From Allosediminivita pacifica (GTDB lineage: Bacteria > Pseudomonadota > Alphaproteobacteria > Rhodobacterales > Rhodobacteraceae): DNA of 64,000 nucleotides. The notes beneath the pieces are model-generated. The model did no database searches. It was not told where the DNA came from and was given only the letters and a program-made list of their open reading frames with translations. Where the stretch lies: assembly GCF_003054175.1 (NCBI RefSeq), contig NZ_QBKN01000008.1, positions 94,055 to 158,054 on the forward strand, written 5' to 3'. A program made the position numbers and the translations under genes. This document shows positions 53,390 to 62,059 of the stretch, piece after piece (position 1 is the stretch's first letter; each line of letters starts with the position of its first letter).

Positions 53390-54484
53390 ATGCCGAATGC
53401 CCCGCGGCTCGAGACGCGCGATCTTGTCCGTCGCTTCGACGGCACCGCCGTGGTCGACCACGTGTCACTGTCGCTCGAGCCCGGCAACGTGACCTGCCTG
53501 CTGGGGCCCTCGGGCTGCGGCAAGTCGACGACGCTGCGGATGATCGCGGGCGTGGAGATGCAGGACAGCGGCGAGATCTACGTGGACGGCAACCTTGTCT
53601 GCGACACGGTCTTTCGCGTGCCGCCCGAGCGGCGGTCGATCGGGCTGATGTTCCAGGACTTCGCGCTGTTCCCGCATCTGAGCGTGGGCGAGAACGTGGC
53701 CTTTGGCCTCAAGGGCGCGGGGTCCGAGCGCAAGGCGCGGGCGCGGGCGCTGCTCGACCGGGTGGGGCTGGTTCACTACATCGACGAGTATCCCCACCAG
53801 TTGTCGGGCGGGGAGCAGCAGCGGGTGGCGCTGGCGCGGGCGCTGGCGCCGCGGCCGCGGATCATGCTGATGGACGAGCCGTTTTCTGGGCTCGACAACC
53901 GGCTGCGCGATGGCATCCGGGACGAGACTCTGGACGTGCTCAAGGAAGAGGGCAGCTCGGTGCTGCTGGTCACGCACGAACCCGAGGAGGCCATGCGCAT
54001 GGCCGACGAGATCGCGCTGATGCGCGGGGGGCGGATCGTGCAGCAGGGCGCGCCCTACAACATCTACAACGCGCCCGCCGACAAGGAGGCCGTGGCCTTC
54101 TTCAGCGACATCAACGTGCTACGCGGCACCGTGCGCGGGGCGCTGACGGAAACGCCTTTCGGGCAGTTCCTGGCGCCGGGCGTGCCCGACGGGCAGGAGG
54201 TCGAGATCGTCTTTCGCCCGCAGCACGTGAGCATCGATTTCGACCGCAACGGGCGAGGACCGAATCCCACGGACATGGCCGGCACACCGGCGCGGGGCGT
54301 CGTGGAGCGGGCGCGGTTCATGGGGTCGGAAAGCTTGGTGGAGTTCCGGATGGACTTCGACGGCGGGGTGCTGCGCGCCACGGTGCCGAACGTGTTCCTG
54401 CCGTCGCGCGGCACGCCGCTTTGGCTGACGGTCCGGCGGGATCGCTGTTTCGTCTTTCCGGTGGAGCGCTCAGACGCGGCCTGA
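53390..54484 (+). CDS. ABC transporter ATP-binding protein, iron/polyamine (FbpC/PotA) type
   Basis: A 364-residue ATPase. Walker A LLGPSGCGKST, Q-loop LMFQDFALFPHLS, signature LSGGEQQR and Walker B IMLMDEPFSGLD lie in the first 230 residues. A C-terminal TOBE-like domain (VEIVFRPQHVSIDFD) follows, as in FbpC, ThiQ-like and PotA proteins. No permease or binding-protein gene adjoins it, so it either serves a distant transporter or acts independently. The stop overlaps the convergent RHH gene by 15 bp. Confidence 0.88.
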   Translation: MPNAPRLETRDLVRRFDGTAVVDHVSLSLEPGNVTCLLGPSGCGKSTTLRMIAGVEMQDSGEIYVDGNLVCDTVFRVPPERRSIGLMFQDFALFPHLSVGENVAFGLKGAGSERKARARALLDRVGLVHYIDEYPHQLSGGEQQRVALARALAPRPRIMLMDEPFSGLDNRLRDGIRDETLDVLKEEGSSVLLVTHEPEEAMRMADEIALMRGGRIVQQGAPYNIYNAPADKEAVAFFSDINVLRGTVRGALTETPFGQFLAPGVPDGQEVEIVFRPQHVSIDFDRNGRGPNPTDMAGTPARGVVERARFMGSESLVEFRMDFDGGVLRATVPNVFLPSRGTPLWLTVRRDRCFVFPVERSDAA

Positions 54485-54697
54485 GGCGATGCGGTCCTCG
54501 AGCACGAAGACGCGGATGGCCGAGGCGAGGCCCACCTCGGGGTCACGGAGTTCGTCGATCTCGGCGGCGAGCGCGTTCAGTGCCTTGCCGCGCGCCTCGG
54601 CGATACGGCGGAATTCCTTCCAGAAGACATCTTCGAGCGAGACCGAGGTACGGTGCCCCCGGATGGTCAGCGAGTGCTTGACCGGACGGCCGCTCAT
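54470..54697 (-). CDS. Ribbon-helix-helix domain protein
   Basis: A 75-residue DNA-binding-type protein of the RHH_4 family. The TIRGHRTSVSLEDVFWKEFRRIAEARGKALNALAAEIDEL stretch spans the beta strand (HRTSVSL) and two helices. It is probably a dimeric repressor, though no target is known. Its ATG overlaps the stop of the upstream DUF4169 gene by four bases. The DUF4169-RHH-(hydrolase)-fumC neighbourhood recurs in related genomes. Confidence 0.85.
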   Translation of the reverse strand: MSGRPVKHSLTIRGHRTSVSLEDVFWKEFRRIAEARGKALNALAAEIDELRDPEVGLASAIRVFVLEDRIASGRV

Positions 54698-54870
54698 GTG
54701 TCGCGCTTGTGGCCGTCGAGATCCCTGTCGGCCTTTTCGCGGGTGCTTTTCGCGGCCTGCCTTTCGGCCTTGGTGCGTCCGAACTTTACCGCGTTGCCGT
54801 CGGCCTCGGCGCGCTTGTCGGCGCGGGCCTTCTGTTTGCGGAAGCGGTTCAGGTTGGTGACGGTGCCCAT
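54694..54870 (-). CDS. DUF4169 family protein
   Basis: A 58-residue, very basic and charged protein: MGTVTNLNRFRKQKARA at the start, and a Lys/Arg/Glu/Asp-rich helix through the rest, ending DGHKRDT. The N-terminal V-x-NLNxFRKxKAR motif is the hallmark of DUF4169. It is short enough to be missed by length cutoffs. Its stop overlaps the RHH gene start (ATGA), so the two are translationally coupled. Function is unknown. Confidence 0.85.
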   Translation of the reverse strand: MGTVTNLNRFRKQKARADKRAEADGNAVKFGRTKAERQAAKSTREKADRDLDGHKRDT

Positions 54871-54891
54871 TTCTTCATCGTGCCACCAAGG

Positions 54892-55872
54892 TCAGGCCAA
54901 GGCAAGGATTGGTCCGTCGAGAAGGTCCGAGAGCACACCGAAGTAGCCGGCCGAGCGGGCCGGGCGGTTCGGATCAGAGGTGATGGCGACGGCCAGATCG
55001 CGCTCGGGGTGGGCGGCGATGACCCGTCCACCGTAGCCGCGGGCGAGGACGTATCCCGAGCCGGTGAGGAACCAGCCGTAGCCGTAGGAATAGCCGGAGA
55101 AGGGCGAGCGGGTGCGTGGTTCGAGCGAGGCCTCGATCCAGTCCTGCGGGATCACCTGCGTGCCCTCCCAGCGGCCCTCGTCGCGCATCATCTGCGCGAT
55201 GCGCAACATGGCGCGCGGCGTGATCGCCATCTGGTTGCCGCCCATGTAGTAGCCCTGCGGGTCGCGGACCCAGGGCGGGATTTCGATGTTGAGGGGATTG
55301 CCGAGCTCGGCGCGCATGAGGGACAGGAGGCTGTCGCCAGATGCCTCGGCCAAGGCCGCGCCGAGCACGTGGGTGGAGCCGGTGGAATAGATCATGCGGC
55401 TGCCCGGGTCGCTTTGCATCGGCTGGGAGAGCGCGTTTGCGACCCAGTTCGACGAGTTGATCCACGCGCCGTAGTTGCCGCCCGAGGTGCTTTCGAGCCC
55501 CGCGCGAAGGGTGACGAGATCCTCCATGGTGATGTCGCGCACCTGCGGGTCGGCACCGGAGGGGATGAGGCCGGGGGCGACATCGCCCAGGGTGGCATCG
55601 ACGCCCGAAATGTCGCCGCGCGCGATGACCTGTCCCAGCATGAGGGCCACGAGGCTTTTCGAGCAGGACTTGATGTTGGCGAGACCGTCGAGACCCGGCC
55701 CGCGGGGGGCGGCCTCGATCAGCATCTCGCCGCCCTGCATGACCTGAAGCGAATGCAGCTGGTCCTCGGTGTCGAGGGCGGACTGAAGTTCGTCACGGGC
55801 CTGCTGTGCGCTGGCGGGGCGGACGAAGGGCAGGGCGATGGCGGAGGCGAGGAGCGTGCGGCGGTGCATCAT
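54892..55872 (-). CDS. Exported serine hydrolase (class C beta-lactamase-like)
   Basis: A 326-residue protein of the beta-lactamase/penicillin-binding serine hydrolase fold. A signal sequence (RRTLLASAIALPFVRPASAQ) precedes the catalytic domain. The nucleophile motif SxxK is Ser69-Cys-Ser-Lys72 in LANIKSCSKSLVAL. A Tyr in the SGGNYGAWINSSNW region and GYGWFLTGSGYVLARGYGG towards the C-terminus fit the family. It could be an esterase, a D-amino-acid peptidase or a peptidoglycan hydrolase; sequence alone does not say. Two adjacent ATGs (55872 and 55869) are possible starts. Confidence 0.87.
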   Translation of the reverse strand: MMHRRTLLASAIALPFVRPASAQQARDELQSALDTEDQLHSLQVMQGGEMLIEAAPRGPGLDGLANIKSCSKSLVALMLGQVIARGDISGVDATLGDVAPGLIPSGADPQVRDITMEDLVTLRAGLESTSGGNYGAWINSSNWVANALSQPMQSDPGSRMIYSTGSTHVLGAALAEASGDSLLSLMRAELGNPLNIEIPPWVRDPQGYYMGGNQMAITPRAMLRIAQMMRDEGRWEGTQVIPQDWIEASLEPRTRSPFSGYSYGYGWFLTGSGYVLARGYGGRVIAAHPERDLAVAITSDPNRPARSAGYFGVLSDLLDGPILALA

Positions 55873-55966
55873 GCGCAGAGACCTGCGGTGTCTGCGCGGC
55901 GGCGGCAACTCTCTGCCGCTCACGTTTCGGGGAGGCGGCGCCCGCAAGGGGCGCCGCGCCGCGTGA

Positions 55967-57361
55967 TCAGTCCTTGGGGCCGATCATCTGTTCGGGACGT
56001 ACGACGCGCTCGAAGGTTTCCTCGTCGACGAAGCCAAGGTTGATGGCCTCTTCCTTGAGGGTGGTGCCGTTCTTGTGCGCGGTCTTGGCGACCTTGGTGG
56101 CGTTGTCGTAGCCGATGGTGGGCGCCAGCGCGGTGACGAGCATGAGCGAGTTGCGCATGAGTTCACCGATGCGGCTTTCGTTGGCCTGGATGCCCGCGAC
56201 CATGTTGTCGGTGAAGGCCGAGGCGCTGTCGCCCAGAAGCTGCATCGACTGGAGCACGTTGTAGCTCATCATCGGGTTGTAGACGTTGAGTTCGAAGTGG
56301 CCCTGGCTGCCTGCCATGCCGACGGCGGTGTCGTTGCCGATGACATGCGCGCAGACCATGGTCAGCGCCTCGGCCTGCGTGGGGTTCACCTTGCCGGGCA
56401 TGATCGAGGAGCCGGGTTCGTTTTCCGGCAGGATCAGTTCGCCCAGGCCGGACCGCGGGCCGGAGCCCAGGAAGCGGATGTCGTTGGCGATCTTGAAAAG
56501 GCTCGCGGCGACGGTCTTGAGCGCACCGGAGAACATGACCATGGCGTCATGCGCGGCGAGCGCCTCGAACTTGTTGGGGGCCGTGACGAAGGGCAGGCCG
56601 GTGATTTCGGCCATGTTGGCGGCGACGGTTTCGCCCCAGCCCTTCTTCGTGTTCAGCCCGGTGCCCACGGCGGTGCCACCCTGCGCGAGCTCGTAGATGT
56701 CTGGAAGGCAGGATTCGATGCGCGCGATGCCCTTGCGGACCTGGTGCGCGTAGCCGCCGAATTCCTGGCCCAGCGTCAGCGGCGTCGCATCCTGCGTGTG
56801 GGTGCGGCCGATCTTGATGATGTCCTTGAACTCTGCCGACTTGGCCTCAAGCGCCTCGGCCAGCTTGGTCAGGCCCGGCAGCAGCACGTCACGCGCCTGC
56901 ATGCCGATGCCCACGTGCATGGCGGTCGGGAAGGTGTCGTTCGAGGACTGGCCCATGTTGCAGTGGTCGTTCGGGTGCACCGGGTCCTTGGTGCCCATGG
57001 TGCCGCCGAGCATCTCGATCGCGCGGTTCGAGATGACCTCGTTGGCGTTCATGTTGGACTGGGTGCCCGAGCCGGTCTGCCAGACGACGAGCGGGAAGTT
57101 GTCGTCGAACTTGCCGTCGATGACCTCGCCCGCGGCGGCGATGATGGCATCGGCGATCTTGGCATCCATGGAGCCGTTGGCCTTGTTGGCCATGGCGCAG
57201 GCCTTTTTCACCACGCCGAGGGCGCGGATGATCGGCACCGGCTGTTTCTCCCAGCCGATGGGGAAGTTCATGATCGAGCGCTGGGTCTGCGCGCCCCAGT
57301 ACTTGTCTGCGGGCACTTCCAGCGGGCCGAAGCTGTCGGTCTCGGTGCGGGTCTCGGTCAT
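55967..57361 (-). CDS. fumC: Fumarate hydratase class II
   Basis: Converts fumarate to malate in the TCA cycle; iron-independent, oxygen-stable tetramer. It has 464 residues. Conserved blocks are [56 protein letters not shown] and the signature [15 protein letters not shown] with the catalytic serine loop. It begins 85 bp after the end of sspB, reading on the same strand. Confidence 0.98.
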   Translation of the reverse strand: MTETRTETDSFGPLEVPADKYWGAQTQRSIMNFPIGWEKQPVPIIRALGVVKKACAMANKANGSMDAKIADAIIAAAGEVIDGKFDDNFPLVVWQTGSGTQSNMNANEVISNRAIEMLGGTMGTKDPVHPNDHCNMGQSSNDTFPTAMHVGIGMQARDVLLPGLTKLAEALEAKSAEFKDIIKIGRTHTQDATPLTLGQEFGGYAHQVRKGIARIESCLPDIYELAQGGTAVGTGLNTKKGWGETVAANMAEITGLPFVTAPNKFEALAAHDAMVMFSGALKTVAASLFKIANDIRFLGSGPRSGLGELILPENEPGSSIMPGKVNPTQAEALTMVCAHVIGNDTAVGMAGSQGHFELNVYNPMMSYNVLQSMQLLGDSASAFTDNMVAGIQANESRIGELMRNSLMLVTALAPTIGYDNATKVAKTAHKNGTTLKEEAINLGFVDEETFERVVRPEQMIGPKD

Positions 57362-57446
57362 GTCGGGGTCCTCCGGTATGCAGCTGCATGCCGGATAGCC
57401 TGTCGCTGCCCGGGGGGCAATCGGCCAGTTCGGCGCAGCGGCCTTC

Positions 57447-57926
57447 TTATTTGCGGAAACGGTCGAGGCTGACGACCTCGGCATCCTGCCGTTCGGTCTC
57501 GGGCTGGGATTCGGTTTCGCCGCCGCCCGGCCCGTCGTCGGGGGGCGTGGGCTGATCGTCGTCCTCGGCCTCGTCCTGGGTCTCGAAGCGCAGGCCGAAT
57601 TCGACGGATGGGTCCACGAAGGTCTTGATCGCATCGTAGGGGATGTAGAGCCGTTCGGGCGCGTCGCCGAAGTTCAGCGTGACGGCGAATCCCTCGTCGG
57701 TGACTTCGAGGTGGTCGAACCAGTGCTGCATCACCACGGTCATCTCTTCGGGATAACGGTCCGACAGCCAGTCGGCGAGCTCGGCGTCCGGATGGGCCGT
57801 GTCGAAGGTGATGAAGAAGTGGTGGTCGCCGGGCAGACCCCGTTCCTGGACGTCCTCCAGCACCTCCTGAATCAGGCCGCGCATGGCGCGATGCATGAGA
57901 TTTCCGTAGTCGATGCTGCGGGACAT
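57447..57926 (-). CDS. sspB: SspB-family ClpXP adaptor protein
   Basis: A 159-residue adaptor that, in Caulobacter and E. coli, binds the ssrA peptide tag and delivers tagged proteins to ClpXP. The folded domain covers about residues 1-120 ([65 protein letters not shown]). An acidic, proline-rich tail follows and the protein ends [12 protein letters not shown], which fits a ClpX-contact motif. The ssrA gene lies about 2.1 kb away at 60050-60369. Confidence 0.93.
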   Translation of the reverse strand: MSRSIDYGNLMHRAMRGLIQEVLEDVQERGLPGDHHFFITFDTAHPDAELADWLSDRYPEEMTVVMQHWFDHLEVTDEGFAVTLNFGDAPERLYIPYDAIKTFVDPSVEFGLRFETQDEAEDDDQPTPPDDGPGGGETESQPETERQDAEVVSLDRFRK

Positions 57927-57999
57927 GGCGCTCCCCTCTTGATTGGGGGCCAGCATAGGCCGTTTTCCGCAGGGAGCGAAAGGGGGCAGGCCGGATTTG

Positions 58000-59247
58000 T
58001 CAGAGGTGCGAGATCCCCCAGCCGGCCAGCGCACAGACGAGGAGCGTGAGGGGGATTCCGCGACGCAGGGGCCCCAGCATGATTGCCGCGAGCGCGATGA
58101 GCGGCCAGGCGTCCCAGCGTGGCGCGTCGAGGCGCGGCAGATCGAGCGTGAGGGGGCCGAGCGGGACCTCGGCCACTTCGGTGAAGACGACGTGGAAGGC
58201 GAACCAGAGCGAGAGGTTGAGAATCACGCCGACCACGGCGGCGGTGATGGCGCTGAGCGCGGATTGCAGCCGGGGCCGGGCGAGGAGGCTTTCGACATAG
58301 GGGGCGCCCGCGAAGATCCAGAGGAAGCAGGGCACGAAGGTCATCCAGAGGGTGAGCAGACCTGCGAGGATGGCCAGACCTGCGCCGCCCTGTGCGTGGC
58401 CGGTCAGCATGCCCACGAACTGGGTGACGAGGATCAGCGGTCCAGGCGTGGTCTCGGCCAGGCCGAGCGCGTCGACCATCTGCGTGGCGTCGAGCCAGCC
58501 ACGGTTCTGGACCACTTCCTGCGCCATGTAGGCGAGCACCGCGTAGGCGCCGCCGAACGTGACGACGGCGAGGCGCGCGAAGAAGGCGGCGAGGTCGAAG
58601 AGCAGCGTCTGACCGGCGAGCCAGAGGACGGGCAGGGGCAGGAGCCAGAGCGCGGCCCAGAGCGCGAGCGTTGCGGGGGCCGTGTGATTGGCCGGTGGTG
58701 GCGGGATGTCGGTGGCGGTCTCACGGCTGCGCAGGAACCCCCAGAGCCCGGCCACGGCGATGATCAGCGGGAAAGGCAGGCCGAGCGCGAAGATCGCGAG
58801 GAAGGACAGGGCCGCGAGCAGATAGGCATCGGCGGTCTTCAGGGCCTTCTGCCCGAGGCGCAGGAGCGCCTGCACGACGATGACGATGACCGCCGCCTTG
58901 ACCCCGAGCAGCAGCGCGCCGGTTTCGGGCTGGGCGCCGAAGCGGGCGTAGAGCAGGGCGAGCGCGGCGATAACCAGCGCGCCCGGCAGCACGAAGAGCG
59001 TGCCCGCGACGAGGCCGCCGGGAATCCCGCGGAGACGCCAACCTGCGTAGGTGGCGAGTTGCATCGCCTCGGGGCCCGGAAGCAGCATGCAGAAGCTGAG
59101 CGCCGAGAGGAACTGGCGCTCGCTCAGCCAGCGGGTCTCTTCGACCAGGGCGCGGTGCATGAGGGCGATCTGGGCGGCGGGGCCGCCGAAAGAGAGGACG
59201 CCGATGCGGCCGAAGACGCGGGCGAGCGAGGCAAGAGGGGTGGTCAT
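58000..59247 (-). CDS. chrA: Chromate transporter family protein (ChrA), two-domain
   Basis: A 415-residue membrane protein with two ChrA repeats in one chain. The first begins RIGVLSFGGPAAQIALMHR and contains FCMLLPGPEAMQLATYAGW; the second has AVVTFGGAYAVLAYMAQE and LAETTPGPLILVTQFVG. The matching FGG and PGP motifs in each half are the family hallmarks. ChrA exports chromate in Pseudomonas, but many homologues move other oxyanions or have unknown substrates. The start at 59247 is taken; an in-frame ATG at 59265 adds six residues. No chrB is adjacent. Confidence 0.9.
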   Translation of the reverse strand: MTTPLASLARVFGRIGVLSFGGPAAQIALMHRALVEETRWLSERQFLSALSFCMLLPGPEAMQLATYAGWRLRGIPGGLVAGTLFVLPGALVIAALALLYARFGAQPETGALLLGVKAAVIVIVVQALLRLGQKALKTADAYLLAALSFLAIFALGLPFPLIIAVAGLWGFLRSRETATDIPPPPANHTAPATLALWAALWLLPLPVLWLAGQTLLFDLAAFFARLAVVTFGGAYAVLAYMAQEVVQNRGWLDATQMVDALGLAETTPGPLILVTQFVGMLTGHAQGGAGLAILAGLLTLWMTFVPCFLWIFAGAPYVESLLARPRLQSALSAITAAVVGVILNLSLWFAFHVVFTEVAEVPLGPLTLDLPRLDAPRWDAWPLIALAAIMLGPLRRGIPLTLLVCALAGWGISHL

Positions 59248-59302
59248 GCGCGTGGCCTTTGACATCCGTGTGCGACAGGGATGTGACAGGCGGCGGGCGC
59301 GG

Positions 59303-59965
59303 TCAGCCGAAGACCCTCGAGATCTCGCGCAGCATCTTGCGGCGGATGGCGCGGGCGTAGTCGCGGTAGCCTCGGGCGGTCTCGACAAAGCCGTCGCCGG
59401 TGATGACCTGCCGGTGATAGAAGTTGGTGATGGCGAGGCCGAGGCTTTCGATGGCAAGCCCGTTGATCGTGACGCCGGCCCGTTCCGCACGACGGCGGAG
59501 GTGGCGCACCTCGGCACCGCCGAGGGCGTTGGGCGTTCCGTCGCCCGAGAGATCGATGACGCGGCGAACGCAGTCGGGGCCCTGTGTTATGTGGGCGAGC
59601 GCCGCGATGAGCGCCTCGGCCGGGGCGGTGTCGGAGAGGATGAAGGCGCGCGGCATGTCGCGGACCTGCTGCGCGAGTGCGGCGACCTGGGCGGGGCTGT
59701 AGATGGTGGTCCAGCCGATGCTAATCTCCTGATCCGGGATGCCGGACCATTGCAGTACGGAAAGGCTCACGCGGTCGCGAACGAGGATCTCGGTAATCTC
59801 GGGGTCCTGCAGCGCGGCTGCGAGCCCTTCGGTCTGGAGGCGGAATTCGCCCGCATCGACGGAATTGGAAACGTCCATCGCCAGCAGCAGGGCCGTCTGG
59901 CAGGCCCCGAGGGGGCTGGCGGCGGTGATTGCGGCAAGACAGAGGGCCGCGGGCGCGACGTTCAT
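59303..59965 (-). CDS. DUF1194 (VWA-like) exported protein
   Basis: A 220-residue protein with a signal peptide ending near PLGACQ. It then has a von Willebrand A-like fold: LLLAMDVSNSVDAGEFRLQTEGL holds the DxSxS metal-ion-dependent site, with VIDLSGDGTPNALGG as a second motif. This is the DUF1194 family, common in Rhodobacterales and Rhizobiales and without a defined role. The MIDAS residues suggest Mg-dependent protein binding in the periplasm. It precedes chrA by 55 bp. Confidence 0.85.
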   Translation of the reverse strand: MNVAPAALCLAAITAASPLGACQTALLLAMDVSNSVDAGEFRLQTEGLAAALQDPEITEILVRDRVSLSVLQWSGIPDQEISIGWTTIYSPAQVAALAQQVRDMPRAFILSDTAPAEALIAALAHITQGPDCVRRVIDLSGDGTPNALGGAEVRHLRRRAERAGVTINGLAIESLGLAITNFYHRQVITGDGFVETARGYRDYARAIRRKMLREISRVFG

Positions 59966-60049
59966 GAGGCGATGCTGCCGTCGGCTTGCCTATGCGTCAA
60001 CGACATTGCGCGCGGCGCGACAGGTCCGATAGCGAAGAGCGTCGATTTG

Positions 60050-60369
60050 TGGGGATAAAGTGCAGGCTTCTGTTGCCAGGTGCCTGCGAACCCCGCCTTA
60101 CGCTGCTAGGCGCAAGGGCTTAGATTTCGGTCTTGTCACTGCTTACGCAGCAACTGCAACCGGAGCATGATTGTCGTTGGCAACTATGCTTAATGAACCG
60201 ATAACGGTGGTATCTCACCGGGACAAAGCTACACCTTTACACGTTCGTCGATCCTATTTCGGCCCCATGTTCCCGCCAACGCCGGGTATTTGGTGGAGCC
60301 GCCGGGTACCGCCCCCGGGTCCGATCCGCTTATTATGTGCGCGTTTATGCCCATAGTCCCTTGCGAGAC
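60050..60369 (-). ncRNA. ssrA: Transfer-messenger RNA, two-piece (permuted) alphaproteobacterial form
   Basis: Rescues stalled ribosomes by adding a degradation tag. On the minus strand the acceptor piece comes first (about 60369-60291) and ends GGCTCCACCA with encoded CCA. A 24-base excised loop (60290-60267) follows, then the coding piece starts GGGGCCG at 60266. GGGGCCG pairs with the 3' CGGCTCC to give a 7-bp acceptor stem (one G-U). The reading frame gives tag ANDNHAPVAVAA then TAA (about 60179-60143). The 3' end near 60050 is approximate; a GCAGGC/GCCTGC hairpin is near it. It fills most of the 508-bp space between rnd and the DUF1194 gene. Confidence 0.95.
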
Positions 60370-60375
60370 ACTCGG

Positions 60376-60403
60376 AATATAGGCGGGGTGGCGCGGCTTG
60401 CAA
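60376..60403 (-). promoter_or_regulatory. Promoter of ssrA
   Basis: On the minus strand TTGCAA (60403-60398) and TATATT (60381-60376) are separated by 16 bases, a near-consensus sigma-70 promoter. The expected start, about seven bases after the -10 box, falls near 60369, which agrees with the predicted 5' end of the acceptor piece. Confidence 0.7.
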
Positions 60404-60473
60404 AGGGGGAGAGGCGGAGAATTCGCCCCGATCCGGATTTTCCGGTGGAAAACCGGGAGCTTGCCGCCGCGGC

Positions 60474-61631
60474 CTAGAGTTCGATGACCGAGACGTTCTT
60501 GCCCTTGGCCGACAGCGCGATGCGCCCTTCGCAGAGGCGCAGGGCGTCCTCTCCGAAGACCTCGTAACGCCAGCCGCGCAGCGCGCTCACATCGCGCTCG
60601 CCGGCAGCGATCGCGTCGAGATCGGCCGCGGGGGCGATCAGCTTGGAGGCAACGCCCGAGCTTTCGGTCTTGGCCTTGAGCAGGACGCGCAGGAGGTCGG
60701 CGAGCGCCGGGTTCACGTTGAGCTTGTCGCGCGCCGTATCAGGCTGCGGCAGGTCTTCCTTGGGGCAGTCGAGCCCTTCCTTGACCGCGGCGAGGATGCC
60801 TTCGGCGATATCGCCCTTGCGCGCCTCGCGCAGAAGCAGTCGCGAGCGGCCAAGGTCAGCCATGTCGGCCGGCTTGGTCGAGGCGAGTTCGACCAGCGCG
60901 TCGTCCTTGAAGACCCGCGAACGCGGGATGTTACGCTTCTGGGCGTAGTTTTCCCGGAAGGTCGCCAGCGCCCGCACGATGGCAAGAAAGCGCGGCGAGT
61001 TGGAGCGGGTCTTGACCCGCATCCAGGCCTGTTCGGGCCGGACCGTGTAGGTTTCGGGATCGGTGAGGGTGTTGAGTTCTTCGGCCACCCAGCGGTCGCG
61101 GCCGGTCTTGGCAAGCCGCCCGGCAAGGAATTCGTATATCACCCGCAGGTGGGTCACGTCGGCCAGCGCGTAGGTCTTTTGCGCGTCGGTCAGCGGGCGG
61201 CGCGACCAGTCGGTGAAGCGCGAGGACTTGTCAAGGCTCTGCTTGGCGATCTTCTTGACCAGCGTCTCGTAGCCGACCTGTTCGCCGAAGCCGCAGACCA
61301 TGGCGGCGACCTGCGTGTCGAAGAGCGGCGTGGGGATCACGCCGTGATCGACCCAGAAGATCTCGAGATCCTGACGGGCGGCGTGGAACACCTTGACCAC
61401 GCTGTCATCGCGGAAGAGGTCGAGCAGCGGATCGAGCGAGAGTCCTTCGACGAGGGGATCGACGATCACCGCGTCATTCTCGCCGTCGCCGGGATAGGCG
61501 AGCTGTACCAGGCAGAGCTTGGAGTAGTAGGTGCGTTCGCGCAGAAATTCGGTATCGACCGTCAGATAGGGATGTGCCCGCGCGGCGTCGCAGAATGCGG
61601 CGAGGTCCTCTGTCGTCGTGATCGTCTTCAT
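60474..61631 (-). CDS. rnd: Ribonuclease D
   Basis: 3'-5' exoribonuclease that trims tRNA precursors and other stable RNAs. It has 385 residues. The DEDDy active-site residues appear in YLTVDTEFLRERTY (Asp26, Glu28), FHAARQDLEIFWVDHG and KTYALADVTHLRVIYEFL. An HRDC domain spans about residues 205-285 (FLAIVRALATFRENYAQKRNIPRSRV). It lies upstream of ssrA on the same strand, a pairing that may be coincidence or may reflect RNA processing of the tmRNA. Confidence 0.95.
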   Translation of the reverse strand: MKTITTTEDLAAFCDAARAHPYLTVDTEFLRERTYYSKLCLVQLAYPGDGENDAVIVDPLVEGLSLDPLLDLFRDDSVVKVFHAARQDLEIFWVDHGVIPTPLFDTQVAAMVCGFGEQVGYETLVKKIAKQSLDKSSRFTDWSRRPLTDAQKTYALADVTHLRVIYEFLAGRLAKTGRDRWVAEELNTLTDPETYTVRPEQAWMRVKTRSNSPRFLAIVRALATFRENYAQKRNIPRSRVFKDDALVELASTKPADMADLGRSRLLLREARKGDIAEGILAAVKEGLDCPKEDLPQPDTARDKLNVNPALADLLRVLLKAKTESSGVASKLIAPAADLDAIAAGERDVSALRGWRYEVFGEDALRLCEGRIALSAKGKNVSVIEL

Positions 61632-61812
61632 GTGCGCTCCGGCCGCTTGTCCTGATGATGGTGCGCCCTCCTACACCCGTCCGGGCAGGAGCGCAAAGGC
61701 ACCATTTCCATTTGGAACCGAGCCGGGCGGCCTGCCTCCCGCTCGGGTCAATCGCTATCATTCAGGATGGTGATGACAGGGCGCACAGACATTCGTTTCC
61801 GCGATGACGAAG

Positions 61813-61830
61813 AGACGCCTATCTAGGTGT
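61813..61830. promoter_or_regulatory. Inverted repeat upstream of a small membrane protein gene
   Basis: GACGCCTA (61813-61820) and TAGGTGTC (61823-61830) pair around TC with one G-T mismatch. It lies 35 bp before the ATG at 61865, in the 233-bp gap between rnd and the small gene, and could be an operator or leader hairpin. Confidence 0.35.
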
Positions 61831-61864
61831 CGTCTTACAGCATGACCAGAGAAGGAGAGCTGAG

Positions 61865-62059
61865 ATGACACATCTGGATCTGACCTGCGCCCCTGCGCAA
61901 CATTACCGACGACTCGCCCCCTCGGACCTTCGGGCCATCGGTGCGGGTCTTGCGCTTGTTCTCATGATGGGGATCCCGGCGCTGCTGGCCCCGGCCTCGG
62001 AGGTCGCGCCCGGCGCATGGCACGGCAACGCCGCGCCGCACGCCGTCACTGCGCGCTGA
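61865..62059 (+). CDS. Small single-span membrane protein, unknown
   Basis: A 64-residue protein with one hydrophobic helix (AIGAGLALVLMMGIPALLAP, residues 24-43) and short polar ends. The start ATG follows GAAGGAGAGCTGAG, a good Shine-Dalgarno motif, which is the main reason to accept it. The gene ends inside the 3' end of the convergent purN, overlapping it by 14 bp. No family recognised. Confidence 0.6.
   Translation: MTHLDLTCAPAQHYRRLAPSDLRAIGAGLALVLMMGIPALLAPASEVAPGAWHGNAAPHAVTAR

Noticed and set aside
60171..60356. 61-codon plus-strand frame opposite ssrA
   Set aside because: The region is explained base by base by the tmRNA structure on the other strand.
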